Assembly: GCF_000194605.1 (NCBI RefSeq)
Contig: NC_015321.1
Span: forward strand, 868,001-932,000
Origin: Fluviicola taffensis DSM 16823
GTDB lineage: Bacteria > Bacteroidota > Bacteroidia > Flavobacteriales_D > Crocinitomicaceae
Reading direction: 5' to 3'
Length of the DNA stretch: 64,000 nucleotides
Positions within the stretch are counted from its first letter, which is position 1. Every line of letters starts with the position of its first letter. Below, one piece after another: positions 1 through 9,878 of the stretch. The position numbers and the translations under genes were made by a program. The notes beneath the pieces were generated by a model. That model ran no database searches, had not been told where the DNA came from, and saw nothing but the letters and a program-made list of their open reading frames with translations.

Positions 1-246
1 TAAACCAGCAATCTTTACAGTTTCAGACTCCACTTCAATTGGGTTTACACCGTAATTACCAATATGAGAAGTCGTCATGACTAGTATTTGACCATAATAG
101 GAAGGATCAGTAAATACTTCTTGATAACCAGTCATCCCTGTGTTAAAAGCAATTTCACCAGTTGTTGTTCCAATTTTCCCGGTTGCTTTGCCGTAAAATA
201 CTGTTCCATCTTCCAGGACCAGGAGCGCAGGCTTGCGTTCTTCCAT
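1..246 (-). CDS. carA: carbamoyl-phosphate synthase small subunit, N-terminal part (cut by window edge)
   Basis: CarA hydrolyses glutamine and passes ammonia to CarB for carbamoyl phosphate synthesis, which feeds pyrimidine and arginine pathways. The first 82 residues are visible and the frame stays open to base 1. They match the CarA amino domain: [13 protein letters not shown], then [21 protein letters not shown] and the TTSHIGNYG stretch. The class I amidotransferase half lies outside the window. The start is the ATG at 246; a TAnnTTTG promoter lies just upstream, so it probably has its own transcript although it follows rplQ. The order rplQ-carA is, from family knowledge, common in flavobacteria. 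Confidence 0.95.
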   Translation of the reverse strand, partial: MEERKPALLVLEDGTVFYGKATGKIGTTTGEIAFNTGMTGYQEVFTDPSYYGQILVMTTSHIGNYGVNPIEVESETVKIAGL

Positions 247-263
247 ATACTAAATTGTTTTTG

Positions 264-292
264 CAAAATTAGAATTTCTATTCCAACTTCAA
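264..292 (-). promoter_or_regulatory. predicted Bacteroidota-type promoter for carA
   Basis: On the minus strand the -7 element TAATTTTG (271-264) is preceded by TTG (292-290) with an 18-nt spacer, slightly shorter than the usual 19-20. The leader to the carA ATG at 246 would be about 10 nt. Inferred from sequence only. Confidence 0.55.
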
Positions 293-309
293 AAGTATAG
301 TTCATAAAA

Positions 310-341
310 AAAGGGTATCCGTTAATAACTGGACACCCTTT
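310..341 (-). terminator. intrinsic terminator after rplQ
   Basis: The stem is AAAGGGT (310-316) pairing with ACCCTTT (335-341), then one mismatch, then TCC (318-320) with GGA (331-333), around a 10-nt loop. Read on the minus strand the stem is followed by a T run. It closes the long ribosomal protein transcript about 80 nt after the rplQ stop. Confidence 0.75.
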
Positions 342-420
342 TATACTAATTTAAGATTGAATAAATCGTATTCTGACTGCACTAACGTTTGTCCAGTCAA
401 ATCGAAAGCAATGCTTTCTC

Positions 421-999
421 TTACTCTTCACCTTTTTTCTCTTCTTCAGTCGAATCAGCTTCTGCTTCTGGAGCCGCTGCCTCTGGAGCAACTTCTTCCG
501 CTTTTACTTCTTCAACAACTTCTGCTACCGCTACTTCTTCAGTTACTTCAGCAACTGGAGAATCTGCTTTTTTAGCAGTTGTCGAACCACCACGACGAGA
601 ACGACGTGTAGTTGTTTTCTTTTCACCTGATGTGTAAACTTCGTTGAAATCAACCAACTCGATTAAACACATTTCAGCATTATCTCCTAAACGGTAACCT
701 GTTCGGATAATACGTGTGTATCCTCCTGGACGGTCAGCAATTTTTGGAGCAATTGTTCTGAAAAGCTCAGTTACAGCCTCCTTACTTTTCAAGTAAGAGA
801 AAGTTGTACGACGATTGTGAGTTGTATCATCTTTTGATTTTGTCAAGATAGGCTCAACATAAACACGTAAAGCTTTTGCTTTAGCGATTGTAGTTGAAAT
901 ACGTTTGTGTTCGATTAATGAACAAGCCATATTAGACAACATTGCAGCTCTGTGTGCAGTTTGTCTTCCTAAATGATTGAATTTTTTTCCGTGTCTCAT
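421..999 (-). CDS. rplQ: 50S ribosomal protein bL17 with acidic C-terminal extension
   Basis: bL17 sits near the exit tunnel of the large subunit. Residues 1-120 carry the family core: [12 protein letters not shown], the [16 protein letters not shown] helix and the [20 protein letters not shown] strand region. At 192 residues it is far longer than the 117-130 usual in other phyla. The extra 60-odd C-terminal residues are a low-complexity tail of Ala, Glu and Val. Such tails are known in Bacteroidota bL17, and their function is not known to me. It is the last gene of the alpha set, 92 bp after rpoA, and is followed by a terminator. Confidence 0.97.
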   Translation of the reverse strand: MRHGKKFNHLGRQTAHRAAMLSNMACSLIEHKRISTTIAKAKALRVYVEPILTKSKDDTTHNRRTTFSYLKSKEAVTELFRTIAPKIADRPGGYTRIIRTGYRLGDNAEMCLIELVDFNEVYTSGEKKTTTRRSRRGGSTTAKKADSPVAEVTEEVAVAEVVEEVKAEEVAPEAAAPEAEADSTEEEKKGEE

Positions 1000-1091
1000 A
1001 ACATTTAATTTCGTAAGTAACGGTTAGCTAGATCTAGTATCGCATCAATCTAGCCACCTATCACGACATTATTTAAAATTTAATTGCGCTA

Positions 1092-2084
1092 CTAGTCTTT
1101 ATCTAATTTGTACTTCGCTACATTCATACCGAAGTTCAATCCTTTTGAATCAACTAAATCTTCCAACTCAGTTAATGATTTCTTACCGAAATTACGGAAT
1201 TTCAAGAGATCATTTTTGTTGTAAGATACCAAATCGCCAAGTGTTTCAACGTCTGCTGCTTTCAAACAATTAAGTGCACGAACTGAAAGATCCATATCCA
1301 CTAATTTTGTTTTCAACAATTGACGCATGTGCAATGATGTTTCATCAAACTCTTCTGTTTCCGATTTCACTTCACTATCTAAAGTGATGCGCTCATCTGA
1401 GAATAACATAAAGTGGTGAATCAAAATCTTTGCAGCTTCTTTCAAAGCATCTTTTGGATGAATTGAACCATCAGTAGTCAATTCTAAAACCAATTTTTCG
1501 TAATCCGTTTTTTGTTCTACACGGTAATTTTCAATCGTGTATTTTACGTTTACAATTGGAGTAAAAATTGAATCGATCGCAATCGTACCAAAAGGTGCGT
1601 TACCTGATTTATTCTCTTCTGCAGGAAGGTAACCACGTCCTTTAATGATTGTCAATTCCAACTCTAATTTAACAGAGCTTTCCATGTTACAAATCACTAA
1701 ATCTGGGTTTAATACTTGAAATCCTGAAGTGAATTTACCCAAATCACCAGCTGTCAACTTATCTTGACCAGAGATAGAAACAACAACTGTTTCATTATCT
1801 GTTCCTTCGATTTGTTGTTTGAAGCGAACTTGTTTCAAATTCAACACGATTTCAGTAACATCCTCTACAACACCTTTCAAAGTTGCGAACTCATGGTCCA
1901 CTCCTTCGATACGTACTGAAGAAATAGCGTACCCTTCTAATGAAGAAAGTAAAATACGACGTAATGCGTTTCCTACAGTGATACCGTATCCTGGCTCAAG
2001 CGGACGGAACTCAAATTGTCCTTTACGCTCGTCCGACTGGATCATAATTACCTTGTCAGGCTTTTGAAAATCTAAAATTGCCAT
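1092..2084 (-). CDS. rpoA: DNA-directed RNA polymerase subunit alpha
   Basis: The 330-residue alpha subunit nucleates RNA polymerase assembly. The N-terminal domain (about 1-230) contains [26 protein letters not shown], the dimerisation and assembly motif. The C-terminal domain (about 255-320) contains the helix-hairpin-helix region around [19 protein letters not shown], which contacts UP elements and activators. Length is normal. It lies between rpsD and rplQ, the conserved alpha operon position, with 95 bp between rpsD and its own ATG. Confidence 0.98.
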   Translation of the reverse strand: MAILDFQKPDKVIMIQSDERKGQFEFRPLEPGYGITVGNALRRILLSSLEGYAISSVRIEGVDHEFATLKGVVEDVTEIVLNLKQVRFKQQIEGTDNETVVVSISGQDKLTAGDLGKFTSGFQVLNPDLVICNMESSVKLELELTIIKGRGYLPAEENKSGNAPFGTIAIDSIFTPIVNVKYTIENYRVEQKTDYEKLVLELTTDGSIHPKDALKEAAKILIHHFMLFSDERITLDSEVKSETEEFDETSLHMRQLLKTKLVDMDLSVRALNCLKAADVETLGDLVSYNKNDLLKFRNFGKKSLTELEDLVDSKGLNFGMNVAKYKLDKD

Positions 2085-2179
2085 TTGATATTCTTCTTTT
2101 TAATTGTTTCACAGTTGCGCGGTAAAAAGATTGAAGAAATTCTTTCAAACCCTTTGGCTGCAATTCAATGATTAATTGA

Positions 2180-2791
2180 TTATTTAGAGTATAATTCGAC
2201 GATTAATTGCTCCTTGATATTTTCAGGAATCATATCGCGAGAAGGAATGCTCAAAAACTTTCCAGATTTTGTAGCAGAATCCCAATCTAACCAATCGTAA
2301 CGCTTGTTAGTTGAAGCTGTCAAAGATGAAGTAATTGCTTCTAGAGATTTTGATTTCTCACGAACACTTACTACATCACCGATACGCAATGTATAAGATG
2401 GAATGTTAACCACCTCACCATTTACAACGATGTGTTTGTGACTTACTAACTGACGAGCAGCACGACGAGAATTTGCAATACCTAAACGGTATACTGTATT
2501 GTCTAAACGCATTTCACACAATTGCAACAAGTTTTCACCTGTAATACCTTTCATGCCTGATGCTTTTTTAAACAAATTCGAGAACTGACGCTCTAAAATC
2601 CCGTAAGTGTATTTCGCTTTTTGCTTCTCACCTAATTGGATTGCGTATTCCGATTGTTTTCCTCCTCTACGTTTGTTCGGTCCGTGTTGTCCCGGTCCGT
2701 ATTGTCTTTTGTCCAGCGCTTTGTCTGGTCCGAAAATTGGGTCGCGGAAACGACGAGCAATCTTCGATTTTGGTCCTGTATATCTTGCCAT
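2180..2791 (-). CDS. rpsD: 30S ribosomal protein uS4
   Basis: uS4 is a primary 16S rRNA binder that starts small-subunit assembly and can act as a translational repressor of its operon in other bacteria. The 203 residues include the RNA-binding S4 domain at about 93-155 ([20 protein letters not shown], then HIVVNGEVV). The N-terminal region ([14 protein letters not shown]) lacks the zinc-binding cysteines of the C+ type. It follows rpsK by 81 bp. Confidence 0.97.
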   Translation of the reverse strand: MARYTGPKSKIARRFRDPIFGPDKALDKRQYGPGQHGPNKRRGGKQSEYAIQLGEKQKAKYTYGILERQFSNLFKKASGMKGITGENLLQLCEMRLDNTVYRLGIANSRRAARQLVSHKHIVVNGEVVNIPSYTLRIGDVVSVREKSKSLEAITSSLTASTNKRYDWLDWDSATKSGKFLSIPSRDMIPENIKEQLIVELYSK

Positions 2792-2872
2792 ACTATAAAA
2801 TGTAAAAAGGGGGATTATGAATTAAGGCTTTCCTTCGATAATCAATTCCCCTTTAAATTAAAATACTAATTA

Positions 2873-3259
2873 CTAAACGCGACGTCTTTTTGGTGGACGA
2901 CAACCATTGTGTGGAAGTGGAGTTACATCAATGATTTCGATTACCTCGATACCATGATTGTGAATTGCACGAATAGCTGATTCACGACCAGCACCTGGTC
3001 CTTTCACAAATACACGAACTCTACGTAATCCGAAGTCATGTGCTTCTTTTGATGCATCCTCAGCAGCAACTTGTGCAGCATAAGGAGTGTTCTTTTTAGA
3101 ACCTTTGAAGCCCATTTTTCCAGCCGATGACCAAGAAATAACTTGACCAGCGTTGTTTGTCAAAGAAATAATCACATTGTTGAAGGTAGCTTGAATATGC
3201 GCTTCACCCGCTGCGTCTACTTTGACTTGTTTCTTCTTCTTTTGATTTGCTTTTGCCAT
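2873..3259 (-). CDS. rpsK: 30S ribosomal protein uS11
   Basis: uS11 lies on the platform of the 30S subunit, close to the E site. The 128 residues include [17 protein letters not shown] near the start, the [18 protein letters not shown] segment, and the conserved basic end [12 protein letters not shown]. The N-terminal lysine run ([10 protein letters not shown]) is normal. The start is ATG at 3259, 58 bp after the rpsM stop. Confidence 0.97.
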   Translation of the reverse strand: MAKANQKKKKQVKVDAAGEAHIQATFNNVIISLTNNAGQVISWSSAGKMGFKGSKKNTPYAAQVAAEDASKEAHDFGLRRVRVFVKGPGAGRESAIRAIHNHGIEVIEIIDVTPLPHNGCRPPKRRRV

Positions 3260-3317
3260 TTTAAAAAAATTTAGCCGCTCTAACGTTTGCTAATATCAAC
3301 CGCTAGTTCGCGGTTTC

Positions 3318-3692
3318 TTATTTAGTTGCTTTTTTCTTGTTAGCAACTGTTTTTCTTCTACCTTTTCTAGTACGAGAGTTGTTTTTCGTACGTTGACCTC
3401 TTAACGGAAGACCAGCACGGTGACGAATTCCACGAGTACATCCGATATCCATCAAACGTTTAATGTTCAATTGGATTTCAGAACGCAACTGTCCTTCTGT
3501 TTTAATCTCAGAAATTGCAGTACGAATCAAAGCAATTTGATCGTCATTCCAATCTTGTACTTTGATGTTCTCATCAATTCCATTATTAACTAATACTTTC
3601 TTAGCCGTGCTACGACCAATTCCGAAGATGTATGTCAAACCGATTACACCTCTCTTGTTTTTTGGTAGATCTATACCTGCGATACGTGCCAT
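3318..3692 (-). CDS. rpsM: 30S ribosomal protein uS13
   Basis: uS13 forms inter-subunit bridges in the 30S head and contacts the P-site tRNA with its tail. The 124 residues begin [15 protein letters not shown], contain the TYIFGIG helix-two-turn-helix start and [22 protein letters not shown], and end in a lysine-rich tail. The ATG lies 2 nt after the rpmJ stop, so the two are probably translationally coupled. Confidence 0.97.
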   Translation of the reverse strand: MARIAGIDLPKNKRGVIGLTYIFGIGRSTAKKVLVNNGIDENIKVQDWNDDQIALIRTAISEIKTEGQLRSEIQLNIKRLMDIGCTRGIRHRAGLPLRGQRTKNNSRTRKGRRKTVANKKKATK

Positions 3693-3694
3693 AA

Positions 3695-3811
3695 TTACCC
3701 TTGTCTTTGTTTTAGTTTAGGATTCTTTTTGTTAATCACGTAAACTCTTCCTTTTCTCTTTACGATCTTACAATCTACAGATCGCTTTTTTACTGAAGCT
3801 CTTACTTTCAT
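3695..3811 (-). CDS. rpmJ: 50S ribosomal protein bL36, zinc-ligand-poor form
   Basis: This 38-residue protein begins [20 protein letters not shown] and ends PKLKQRQG, the classic bL36 frame. bL36 normally holds one zinc through three Cys and one His. Compared with the standard sequence, positions 11, 27 and 33 are Ser, Asn and Leu, and only Cys14 is left, so zinc cannot be bound in the normal way. The ATG is at 3811 and the stop lies 2 nt before rpsM. The position infA-rpmJ-rpsM is conserved. Confidence 0.95.
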   Translation of the reverse strand: MKVRASVKKRSVDCKIVKRKGRVYVINKKNPKLKQRQG

Positions 3812-3845
3812 ATTTTGCTGTTTTATCGGAGTTCTTTCTTACAAA

Positions 3846-4064
3846 TTATTTGTAGCGGAAAGAAATACGTCCTTTAGTTAAATCATACGGAGACATTTCA
3901 ACTTTCACACGATCCCCAGGTAAAATTTTAATGTAAAACATTCTCATTTTCCCAGAAATGTGAGCCGTAATAACGTGTCCATTTTCTAATTCGACACGAA
4001 ACATTGCATTTGACAATGCTTCGATAATTGTTCCGTCTTGTTCTATTGATGCCTGTTTAGCCAT
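3846..4064 (-). CDS. infA: translation initiation factor IF-1
   Basis: IF-1 binds the 30S A site during initiation. The 72 residues form a single S1-like OB fold: [30 protein letters not shown], then [33 protein letters not shown]. Length is exactly that of the family. It follows secY by 3 nt with no map gene between them, and precedes rpmJ. Confidence 0.97.
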   Translation of the reverse strand: MAKQASIEQDGTIIEALSNAMFRVELENGHVITAHISGKMRMFYIKILPGDRVKVEMSPYDLTKGRISFRYK

Positions 4065-4067
4065 AAT

Positions 4068-5411
4068 CTAGAAACCTGATGACATTTCGTTTATACTTCT
4101 TCTACCTCTAACACGAGACCCTTCCATTAATCCATCCATATGACGGTTCAATAAATAAGACTCAATTTGTTGAAGGGTATCTAAAACTACTCCTACCATA
4201 ATTAGTAATGAAGTTCCTCCGAAGAAGTATTCAAAACCTGAGGTAATGTTACAAGCATATGCTATTGAAGGTAGGATCGCAATCAAAGCCAAGAACATAG
4301 ATCCGGGCAAAGTAATACGAGATACCAACGAGTCAATATACTCAGCAGTCTCATCACCAGGACGTACTCCTGGAATAAATCCTCCACTACGTTTTAAGTC
4401 ATCAGCCATCTTACGAGGGTTGATCATAATTGCAGTGTAGAAATAAGTAAATACGATAATCAAAAGTGCTAACAATGCGTTGTAAGGAATACCATGAGTA
4501 TCACCTAAAGCGTATTGAATAACACCACCATCTTTTTGCTGTGAGAAAATCATTACTGGAATAGTCATAATTGCCTGAGCAAAGATGATTGGCATAACAC
4601 CAGAAGCATTCACCTTCAAAGGTAAATAGTTTCTAGCACCTTGCTCATCTACAGCTCTTGCACCAACTACTCGTTTTGCAGTATTCAATGGAACTTTACG
4701 TACCCCTTGAACAATCAAGATTGTTCCTAATACGATAAGCATGAATACGATGATTTCCAACACAATTTTCAATGGAAAATCTTTGTTAGCAGCCATTTCA
4801 GCTATAAATGAAGATGGAAGTCTTGATAAAATCCCTACAGTAATCAATAGAGAAATACCATTTCCAATTCCTTTATCAGTAATGCGCTCACCCAACCATA
4901 CAGCAAACATTGAACCGGCAACCATACAAGACACAGCTGTTGTCCACCATAACATGGTTTGTTCAGCAGGTAATGCACCTGGAATACTAGAAGCATACAA
5001 AGAGATATAACTTGGAGCTTGAACAGCACAAATTATAATCGTCAAAATACGCGTATACGTATTGATTTGTTTTCTACCTGATTCACCTTCGTTTTGCATT
5101 TTTTGCACAGCAGGAACTGCCATACCTAATAGTTGCATGATAATCGATGCACTAATGTAAGGCATAATACCTAGCGCCATAATAGACACATTGGTAAATC
5201 CACCTCCAGAGAACATCGATAATAGAGATTCAAGTACGTTGTCGCCATTCTTTTGAGATGCATTAGCTAGAACTGCTTCAGCATTAACTCCTGGCAACAT
5301 GATAAACGATCCGATACGGTATATAAGAATTAGAGAAAGCGTCAATAAGATACGCTTTCTCAATTCTTCTACTTTCCAGATGTTCTTTATGTTTTGTATA
5401 AACCGTTTCAT
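4068..5411 (-). CDS. secY: Sec translocon channel subunit SecY
   Basis: SecY forms the protein-conducting channel of the inner membrane with SecE and SecG. The 447 residues show ten hydrophobic segments, the plug/TM2 region (SIMALGIMPYISASIIMQLL), the conserved GIGNGISLLI in the cytosolic part, and the R-G-[IV]-R type loop near FIPGVRPGDETAEY. The C terminus ends RGRRSINEMSSGF. It sits in its usual place after rplO in the spc operon, 23 bp from the rplO stop. Confidence 0.97.
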   Translation of the reverse strand: MKRFIQNIKNIWKVEELRKRILLTLSLILIYRIGSFIMLPGVNAEAVLANASQKNGDNVLESLLSMFSGGGFTNVSIMALGIMPYISASIIMQLLGMAVPAVQKMQNEGESGRKQINTYTRILTIIICAVQAPSYISLYASSIPGALPAEQTMLWWTTAVSCMVAGSMFAVWLGERITDKGIGNGISLLITVGILSRLPSSFIAEMAANKDFPLKIVLEIIVFMLIVLGTILIVQGVRKVPLNTAKRVVGARAVDEQGARNYLPLKVNASGVMPIIFAQAIMTIPVMIFSQQKDGGVIQYALGDTHGIPYNALLALLIIVFTYFYTAIMINPRKMADDLKRSGGFIPGVRPGDETAEYIDSLVSRITLPGSMFLALIAILPSIAYACNITSGFEYFFGGTSLLIMVGVVLDTLQQIESYLLNRHMDGLMEGSRVRGRRSINEMSSGF

Positions 5412-5434
5412 AAAAAAAATGTCGGCAAAGTTAA

Positions 5435-5881
5435 TTAGATTTCTGAAATACTACCACCTTGAGCTTCAATTCCTACTTTCGCAGAAGAAGAAAACTTGTG
5501 AGCACTGATTGTGACTTTAGATTTAAGTTCACCACGACCAAGGATTTTCACCAAGTCATTGCGGGAAACCAACCCATTTTCACGTAGTACTTCGATAGTA
5601 ATATCAGTTATATTCTTACGTTCAACCAAAGATTGAATAGCATCCAAATTGATTGCTTTGTATTCAACTCTGTTGATATTTTTGAATCCGAATTTAGGAA
5701 CACGACGTTGTAACGGCATTTGTCCCCCTTCGAACCCAATTTTCTTAGAATAACCAGAACGAGACTTCGCTCCTTTGTGACCGCGCGTAGCAGTACCACC
5801 ACCACCAGAACCGTGTCCACGACCAATTCTCTTATCAGATAGAACGGATCCTTTCGCAGGTGTTAAATTATTTAAATTCAT
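5435..5881 (-). CDS. rplO: 50S ribosomal protein uL15
   Basis: uL15 is a late assembly protein of the large subunit. The 148 residues start MNLNNLTPAKGSVLSDKRIG, then have the glycine-rich rRNA-embedded arm (HGSGGGGTATRGHKGAKSR) and the globular domain with FEGGQMPLQRRVPKFGF. The end KVGIEAQGGSISEI matches the family signature. It lies between rpmD and secY. Confidence 0.97.
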   Translation of the reverse strand: MNLNNLTPAKGSVLSDKRIGRGHGSGGGGTATRGHKGAKSRSGYSKKIGFEGGQMPLQRRVPKFGFKNINRVEYKAINLDAIQSLVERKNITDITIEVLRENGLVSRNDLVKILGRGELKSKVTISAHKFSSSAKVGIEAQGGSISEI

Positions 5882-5901
5882 GGATAATTCGTTTTAAAGT
5901 A

Positions 5902-6078
5902 TTAATCTACAACTTGTACCAAATGCTCAACTTTCTTGATCATGCCAAGAATTTGTGGAGTTGCTTCTTTCTCAATTACTTGGTTCAAACGGCTAAATCC
6001 TAACGCTTGAATCGTTCTTTTTTGACGAGCCGGGCGTTTGATAGCACTGCGAACTTGTTTTATTTTAATCGTTGCCAT
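5902..6078 (-). CDS. rpmD: 50S ribosomal protein uL30
   Basis: This short gene of 58 codons begins MATIKIKQVRSAIKRPARQK and continues with RTIQALGF and NQVIEKEATPQILGMI, the compact beta-alpha-beta fold of bacterial uL30. The ATG is at 6078 and the stop at 5902. It lies in its conserved place between rpsE (11 bp upstream) and rplO (20 bp downstream). Confidence 0.95.
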   Translation of the reverse strand: MATIKIKQVRSAIKRPARQKRTIQALGFSRLNQVIEKEATPQILGMIKKVEHLVQVVD

Positions 6079-6089
6079 ACTATTTTTTA

Positions 6090-6608
6090 TTAACCGTTAA
6101 AAACTTTGTCCATACTAATTCCACGTTGACGTGCAACAGCTGCAGCATCGCGCATAGACGCTAATGCATTGATAGTTGCTTTAACAACGTTATGTGGATT
6201 GGATGATCCTTGAGATTTTGCCAATACGTTGTGAACACCTACAGATTCTAAAACTGCACGCATCGCACCACCAGCGATAACTCCTGTACCATTTGTAGCA
6301 GGTTTCAATAAAACTTCTGCTCCACCAAATTTTCCTTTTTGAGCGTGAGGAACTGTACCTCTTAGGATTGGAACTTTAATAAGGTTCTTTTTCGCATCAT
6401 CGATTCCTTTTGTAATCGCCTCTGTTACTTCTTTCGCCTTACCAAGACCGTGACCTACGATACCGTGCTCATCCCCAACAACTACGATAGCTGAGAAACT
6501 GAATGTACGACCTCCTTTTGTTACTTTAGTCACACGGTTCACAGATACCAATTTATCTTTAAGCTCTATATCAGAGGCTTTTACTCTATTTCCTATAATT
6601 GCTGCCAT
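6090..6608 (-). CDS. rpsE: 30S ribosomal protein uS5
   Basis: uS5 lines the mRNA entry tunnel and affects decoding accuracy. The 172 residues have the double-stranded RNA-binding-like N domain ([30 protein letters not shown], with the loop between) and the C-terminal fold with [34 protein letters not shown]. Length and order are typical. Only 5 bp separate it from rplR. Confidence 0.97.
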   Translation of the reverse strand: MAAIIGNRVKASDIELKDKLVSVNRVTKVTKGGRTFSFSAIVVVGDEHGIVGHGLGKAKEVTEAITKGIDDAKKNLIKVPILRGTVPHAQKGKFGGAEVLLKPATNGTGVIAGGAMRAVLESVGVHNVLAKSQGSSNPHNVVKATINALASMRDAAAVARQRGISMDKVFNG

Positions 6609-6613
6609 GATGA

Positions 6614-6967
6614 TTAAAATTTAAGTCCACCTTCTCTAGCTGAATCAGCTAATGATTTAACACGACCGTGGTATAAATACCCATTACGGTCAAACACTAC
6701 TGATTCTACACCAGCCTTCACCGCTTTAGAAGCGATTTCTTTTCCTACAACAGCAGCCTGATCAGCTTTATTTTTCTTTTCAGCAGCTTTGTTTTTGTAA
6801 GAAGAAGCAGCGACAAGTGTTACACCTTTTGTATCATCAATCAATTGAGCATAGATTTGCTTGTTTGAACGAAATACAGATAGGCGAGGCACTAAAGTAG
6901 TACCAGAAATTTTCTTTCTGATTCTTCTTTTAATTTTTGCTCTTCTGTTTAATTTACTAAATGCCAT
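6614..6967 (-). CDS. rplR: 50S ribosomal protein uL18
   Basis: uL18 binds 5S rRNA with uL5 in the central protuberance. The 117 residues carry [38 protein letters not shown] and the C-terminal [30 protein letters not shown]. The order rplF-rplR-rpsE is that of the spc operon. Confidence 0.97.
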   Translation of the reverse strand: MAFSKLNRRAKIKRRIRKKISGTTLVPRLSVFRSNKQIYAQLIDDTKGVTLVAASSYKNKAAEKKNKADQAAVVGKEIASKAVKAGVESVVFDRNGYLYHGRVKSLADSAREGGLKF

Positions 6968-6978
6968 AACTTTTAAAA

Positions 6979-7533
6979 TTATTTTTTACCTGCAGATTTA
7001 CCAGCTTTTCTTCTAATCTCTTCGCCCAAGAAGCGAATACCTTTTCCTTTATACGGCTCTGGTTTACGAAGGGAACGAATTTTGGCAGCAACCTGGCCCA
7101 AAAGTTGTTTATCGTAAGACTCCAATGTTACCAATGGCGCCTTACCCTTTTGAGTATCTGCAGATACCTTAATTTCTTTCGGAAGTTCGATCACAATCGG
7201 GTGGGAATAACCTAATGCTAACTCTAACTGTTGACCAGTTGCTGTTGCACGGTAACCTACTCCGATTACTTCTAACTCCTTTTTGAACCCTTCGGATACT
7301 CCAGCACACATATTGAACAATAACGCACGGTATAAACCATGTTTTGCTCTATGATCTGGCGCATCAGACGCGCGGATAAAAGTGATTTCAGAACCTTCAA
7401 TCTGGATTGTGATACAAGAATCAATTTCTTGTGTTAGTTCTCCTTTTGAGCCTTTTACGGTAACTGTAGTACCGTTCACTTTTACTTCAACTCCACTCGG
7501 GATTGTTACTGGGGATTTACCTATCCTTGACAT
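6979..7533 (-). CDS. rplF: 50S ribosomal protein uL6
   Basis: uL6 sits near the sarcin-ricin loop and helps bind elongation factors. The 184 residues show the two repeated domains: [17 protein letters not shown] at the start and the signature [28 protein letters not shown] at the end. It is 11 bp upstream of rplR and 61 bp downstream of rpsH. Confidence 0.97.
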   Translation of the reverse strand: MSRIGKSPVTIPSGVEVKVNGTTVTVKGSKGELTQEIDSCITIQIEGSEITFIRASDAPDHRAKHGLYRALLFNMCAGVSEGFKKELEVIGVGYRATATGQQLELALGYSHPIVIELPKEIKVSADTQKGKAPLVTLESYDKQLLGQVAAKIRSLRKPEPYKGKGIRFLGEEIRRKAGKSAGKK

Positions 7534-7594
7534 TACTTTTTTAATTATGGATTACGAAAGGTGAACTTCACACAATCTGCATCTCTACATTAAT

Positions 7595-7993
7595 TTAATA
7601 TACGTAGCAAAGAACTTCTCCGCCAACGTTTTCTTTTCTTGCTTCTTTGTCCGTAATTACTCCGCGAGAAGTAGAAACGATAGCAATTCCCAAACCATTC
7701 AATACACGTGGCATTTCTGTCGCGCTTGAGTACTTACGAAGACCTGGACGAGACGCACGGTCTATCTTAGTAATCGCTGGAACTTTTGTTGATTGGTTGT
7801 ACTTCAATGCGATTTTAATCACACCTTGTTTGTCATCTTCTTCGAATTTGTAATTCGCGATGTAACCTTGATCAAACAAGATTGCTGTCATAGCACGCTT
7901 TGTGTTTGAACCAGGGATTTCCACTGTTTTCAAACGAGCCATACTCGCATTACGAATTCGTGTTAGAAAATCTGCAATAGGATCTGTATACAT
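7595..7993 (-). CDS. rpsH: 30S ribosomal protein uS8
   Basis: uS8 binds the central domain of 16S rRNA and in E. coli represses the spc operon. The 132 residues begin [16 protein letters not shown] and end in the family signature with [20 protein letters not shown] and GGEVLCYVY. Order rpsN-rpsH-rplF is conserved. Confidence 0.97.
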   Translation of the reverse strand: MYTDPIADFLTRIRNASMARLKTVEIPGSNTKRAMTAILFDQGYIANYKFEEDDKQGVIKIALKYNQSTKVPAITKIDRASRPGLRKYSSATEMPRVLNGLGIAIVSTSRGVITDKEARKENVGGEVLCYVY

Positions 7994-8057
7994 GTCCTTT
8001 TTCTTTTATTAATTACTTGGTAGAGTTTCAATCCCGATAACCTTTATCGGGAGACTT

Positions 8058-8327
8058 TTACCAACTTGCTTTTTTAACCCCTGGGATTTTACCAGCCAAT
8101 GCCATTTCACGGAAAGTAACACGTGAAACACCAAATTGACGCATATAACCACGAGGACGACCAGTTAACCCACAACGATTGTGTACACGAACTTTCGAAG
8201 AGTTCGCAGGCAATTGTTGCAATGCATCCCAATCTCCAGCAGCTTTCAACTCAGCTCTTTTAGCTGCGTATTTAGCTACCATTTTTTCTCTCTTGCGCTC
8301 ACGCGCTTTCATTGATTCCTTAGCCAT
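8058..8327 (-). CDS. rpsN: 30S ribosomal protein uS14 (zinc-free form)
   Basis: uS14 is a 30S head protein. The 89 residues from the ATG at 8327 begin [15 protein letters not shown] and end [18 protein letters not shown], with the core [20 protein letters not shown]. This is the long C- form with a single Cys and no zinc ribbon. The open frame extends upstream to 8408, but that extension lies inside rplE and has no homology to uS14, so the ATG 4 bp after the rplE stop is chosen. Confidence 0.96.
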   Translation of the reverse strand: MAKESMKARERKREKMVAKYAAKRAELKAAGDWDALQQLPANSSKVRVHNRCGLTGRPRGYMRQFGVSRVTFREMALAGKIPGVKKASW

Positions 8328-8331
8328 TGTC

Positions 8332-8883
8332 TTATTTTTTGATGAATGGGAATCCGAAGGCATCAAGCAAAGCTCTTCCTTCTTCGTCACTTTCAGCAGA
8401 TGTAACAAAAGTGATATCCATTCCTAAAATCTTACTTACCTTATCGATATCGATTTCAGGGAAAATGATATGCTCTTTAACTCCTAAATTGAAGTTTCCA
8501 CGTCCGTCAAATCCTTTTGGATTAATTCCACGGAAGTCACGAGTACGTGGCAAAGCTACAGAAATAAAACGATCTAAAAAGTCGTACATTTTATCCCCAC
8601 GCAAAGTAACTTTCGTACCAATTGGCATTCCTTTACGTAATTTAAAGTTTGAAACGTCTTTTTTAGAAATCGTAGCTACTGCTCTTTGACCAGCGATACG
8701 AGATACATCTGCGATCGCATTGTCTACAATTTTCTTGTCAGCAACTGCATCACCCAAACCTTGGCTGATAACAATTTTCTCTAACTTAGGTACACGCATA
8801 ATGGTTTTGTACCCGAATTTTTCAGTAAGTGTCGGAACGATTTCCTCTCTGTACTGTTTCTTTAATCTTGGTGAATAACTCAT
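8332..8883 (-). CDS. rplE: 50S ribosomal protein uL5
   Basis: uL5 binds 5S rRNA and contacts the P-site tRNA. The 183 residues include [19 protein letters not shown], then [44 protein letters not shown] and [16 protein letters not shown], all family signatures. Its ATG shares one base with the rplX stop (TAATG), which suggests coupled translation. Confidence 0.97.
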   Translation of the reverse strand: MSYSPRLKKQYREEIVPTLTEKFGYKTIMRVPKLEKIVISQGLGDAVADKKIVDNAIADVSRIAGQRAVATISKKDVSNFKLRKGMPIGTKVTLRGDKMYDFLDRFISVALPRTRDFRGINPKGFDGRGNFNLGVKEHIIFPEIDIDKVSKILGMDITFVTSAESDEEGRALLDAFGFPFIKK

Positions 8884-9200
8884 TATTTGATCTCCTCTCC
8901 TGATTTTTTAGAATAACGAACTAACTTACCTTTAGCATCTTCCTTACGGCCGGTGCGACTAGCTTGTCCTTTGATAACCACCATTAAGTTGGAAATATGA
9001 ATAGTTCCTTCTTTTTCGACGATTCCGCCTTGTGGCTCTGAAGCACTTGGTTTTGTGTGACGTTTTACAACGTTCACACCACCAACTGTAGCTCTTTCTT
9101 TGTTTCTGTCAATAGTCAATACTGTTCCTTCTTGACCTCTAGACTCACCGCTTAATACTTTAACAGTGTCGCCTACTTTGATGTGTAATTTCTTTTGCAT
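8883..9200 (-). CDS. rplX: 50S ribosomal protein uL24
   Basis: uL24 is an assembly initiator of the large subunit. The 105 residues begin with the KOW motif ([24 protein letters not shown]) and continue with [25 protein letters not shown]. The stop overlaps the rplE start by one base. It follows rplN by 14 bp. Confidence 0.97.
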   Translation of the reverse strand: MQKKLHIKVGDTVKVLSGESRGQEGTVLTIDRNKERATVGGVNVVKRHTKPSASEPQGGIVEKEGTIHISNLMVVIKGQASRTGRKEDAKGKLVRYSKKSGEEIK

Positions 9201-9214
9201 GACTTCACTACTGA

Positions 9215-9583
9215 TTAAAGTACTTCGGGAGCAAGTGAAACAATTTTCATGTAATTGTTTTCACGAAGCTCACGAGCTACTGGTCCAAAAATACGGGTTC
9301 CTCTCATTTCCCCCGCCTGATTCAAGATAACGCAAGCGTTATCATCGAAACGAATGTAAGAACCGTCAGGTCGGCGAACCTCCTTACGTGTTCTTACAAC
9401 AACCGCCTTGGCAACCGATCCTTTTTTTACGGCTCCAGAGGGCATTGCGCTCTTAACAGCTACTACGATTTTATCTCCTACTGAAGCATAGCGACGTTTA
9501 GTACCGCCTAAAACGCGGATACATAACACCTCTTTTGCTCCGGAGTTATCCGCAACTGCAAGTCTTGATTCTTGTTGTATCAT
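9215..9583 (-). CDS. rplN: 50S ribosomal protein uL14
   Basis: uL14 forms inter-subunit bridges B5 and B8. The 122 residues begin [20 protein letters not shown] and carry the signature [18 protein letters not shown] and [14 protein letters not shown]. Length is standard. It starts the classic spc set after rpsQ (12 bp). Confidence 0.97.
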   Translation of the reverse strand: MIQQESRLAVADNSGAKEVLCIRVLGGTKRRYASVGDKIVVAVKSAMPSGAVKKGSVAKAVVVRTRKEVRRPDGSYIRFDDNACVILNQAGEMRGTRIFGPVARELRENNYMKIVSLAPEVL

Positions 9584-9595
9584 TGCAACTAATTA

Positions 9596-9853
9596 TTATT
9601 TAGCTCTTTCTAAAATTTCTACTAACCTCCAATTCTTGTTTTTAGACAAGGGACGAGTCTCCATGATTTTAACGGTGTCACCAATGTTACAATCGTTTTT
9701 TTCATCGTGGGCTACAAATTTAGTAGTTTTTTTGACGAACTTACCATATTTCGGGTGTTTTACTTTTCTTTCTACAGAAACCACGATAGATTTTTCCATC
9801 TTATCGCTAGTAACAGTCCCAATACGTTCTTTTCTTAAATTACGCTTTTCCAT
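9596..9853 (-). CDS. rpsQ: 30S ribosomal protein uS17
   Basis: uS17 is a primary 16S rRNA-binding OB-fold protein. The 85 residues contain [38 protein letters not shown] and the signature [20 protein letters not shown]. It lies between rpmC and rplN as in the S10 operon end. Confidence 0.97.
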   Translation of the reverse strand: MEKRNLRKERIGTVTSDKMEKSIVVSVERKVKHPKYGKFVKKTTKFVAHDEKNDCNIGDTVKIMETRPLSKNKNWRLVEILERAK

Positions 9854-9878
9854 TTCAAGCTTCTTTTACTTTCAAGCC

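Noticed and set aside
357-637. Plus-strand frames opposite rplQ, one rich in leucine and one in serine/alanine
   Set aside because: They are the antisense reading of the repetitive Ala/Glu tail of bL17 and have no start context or family.
8328-8408. Upstream extension of rpsN
   Set aside because: It lies within rplE and has no uS14 homology; the ATG at 8327 gives the standard length.
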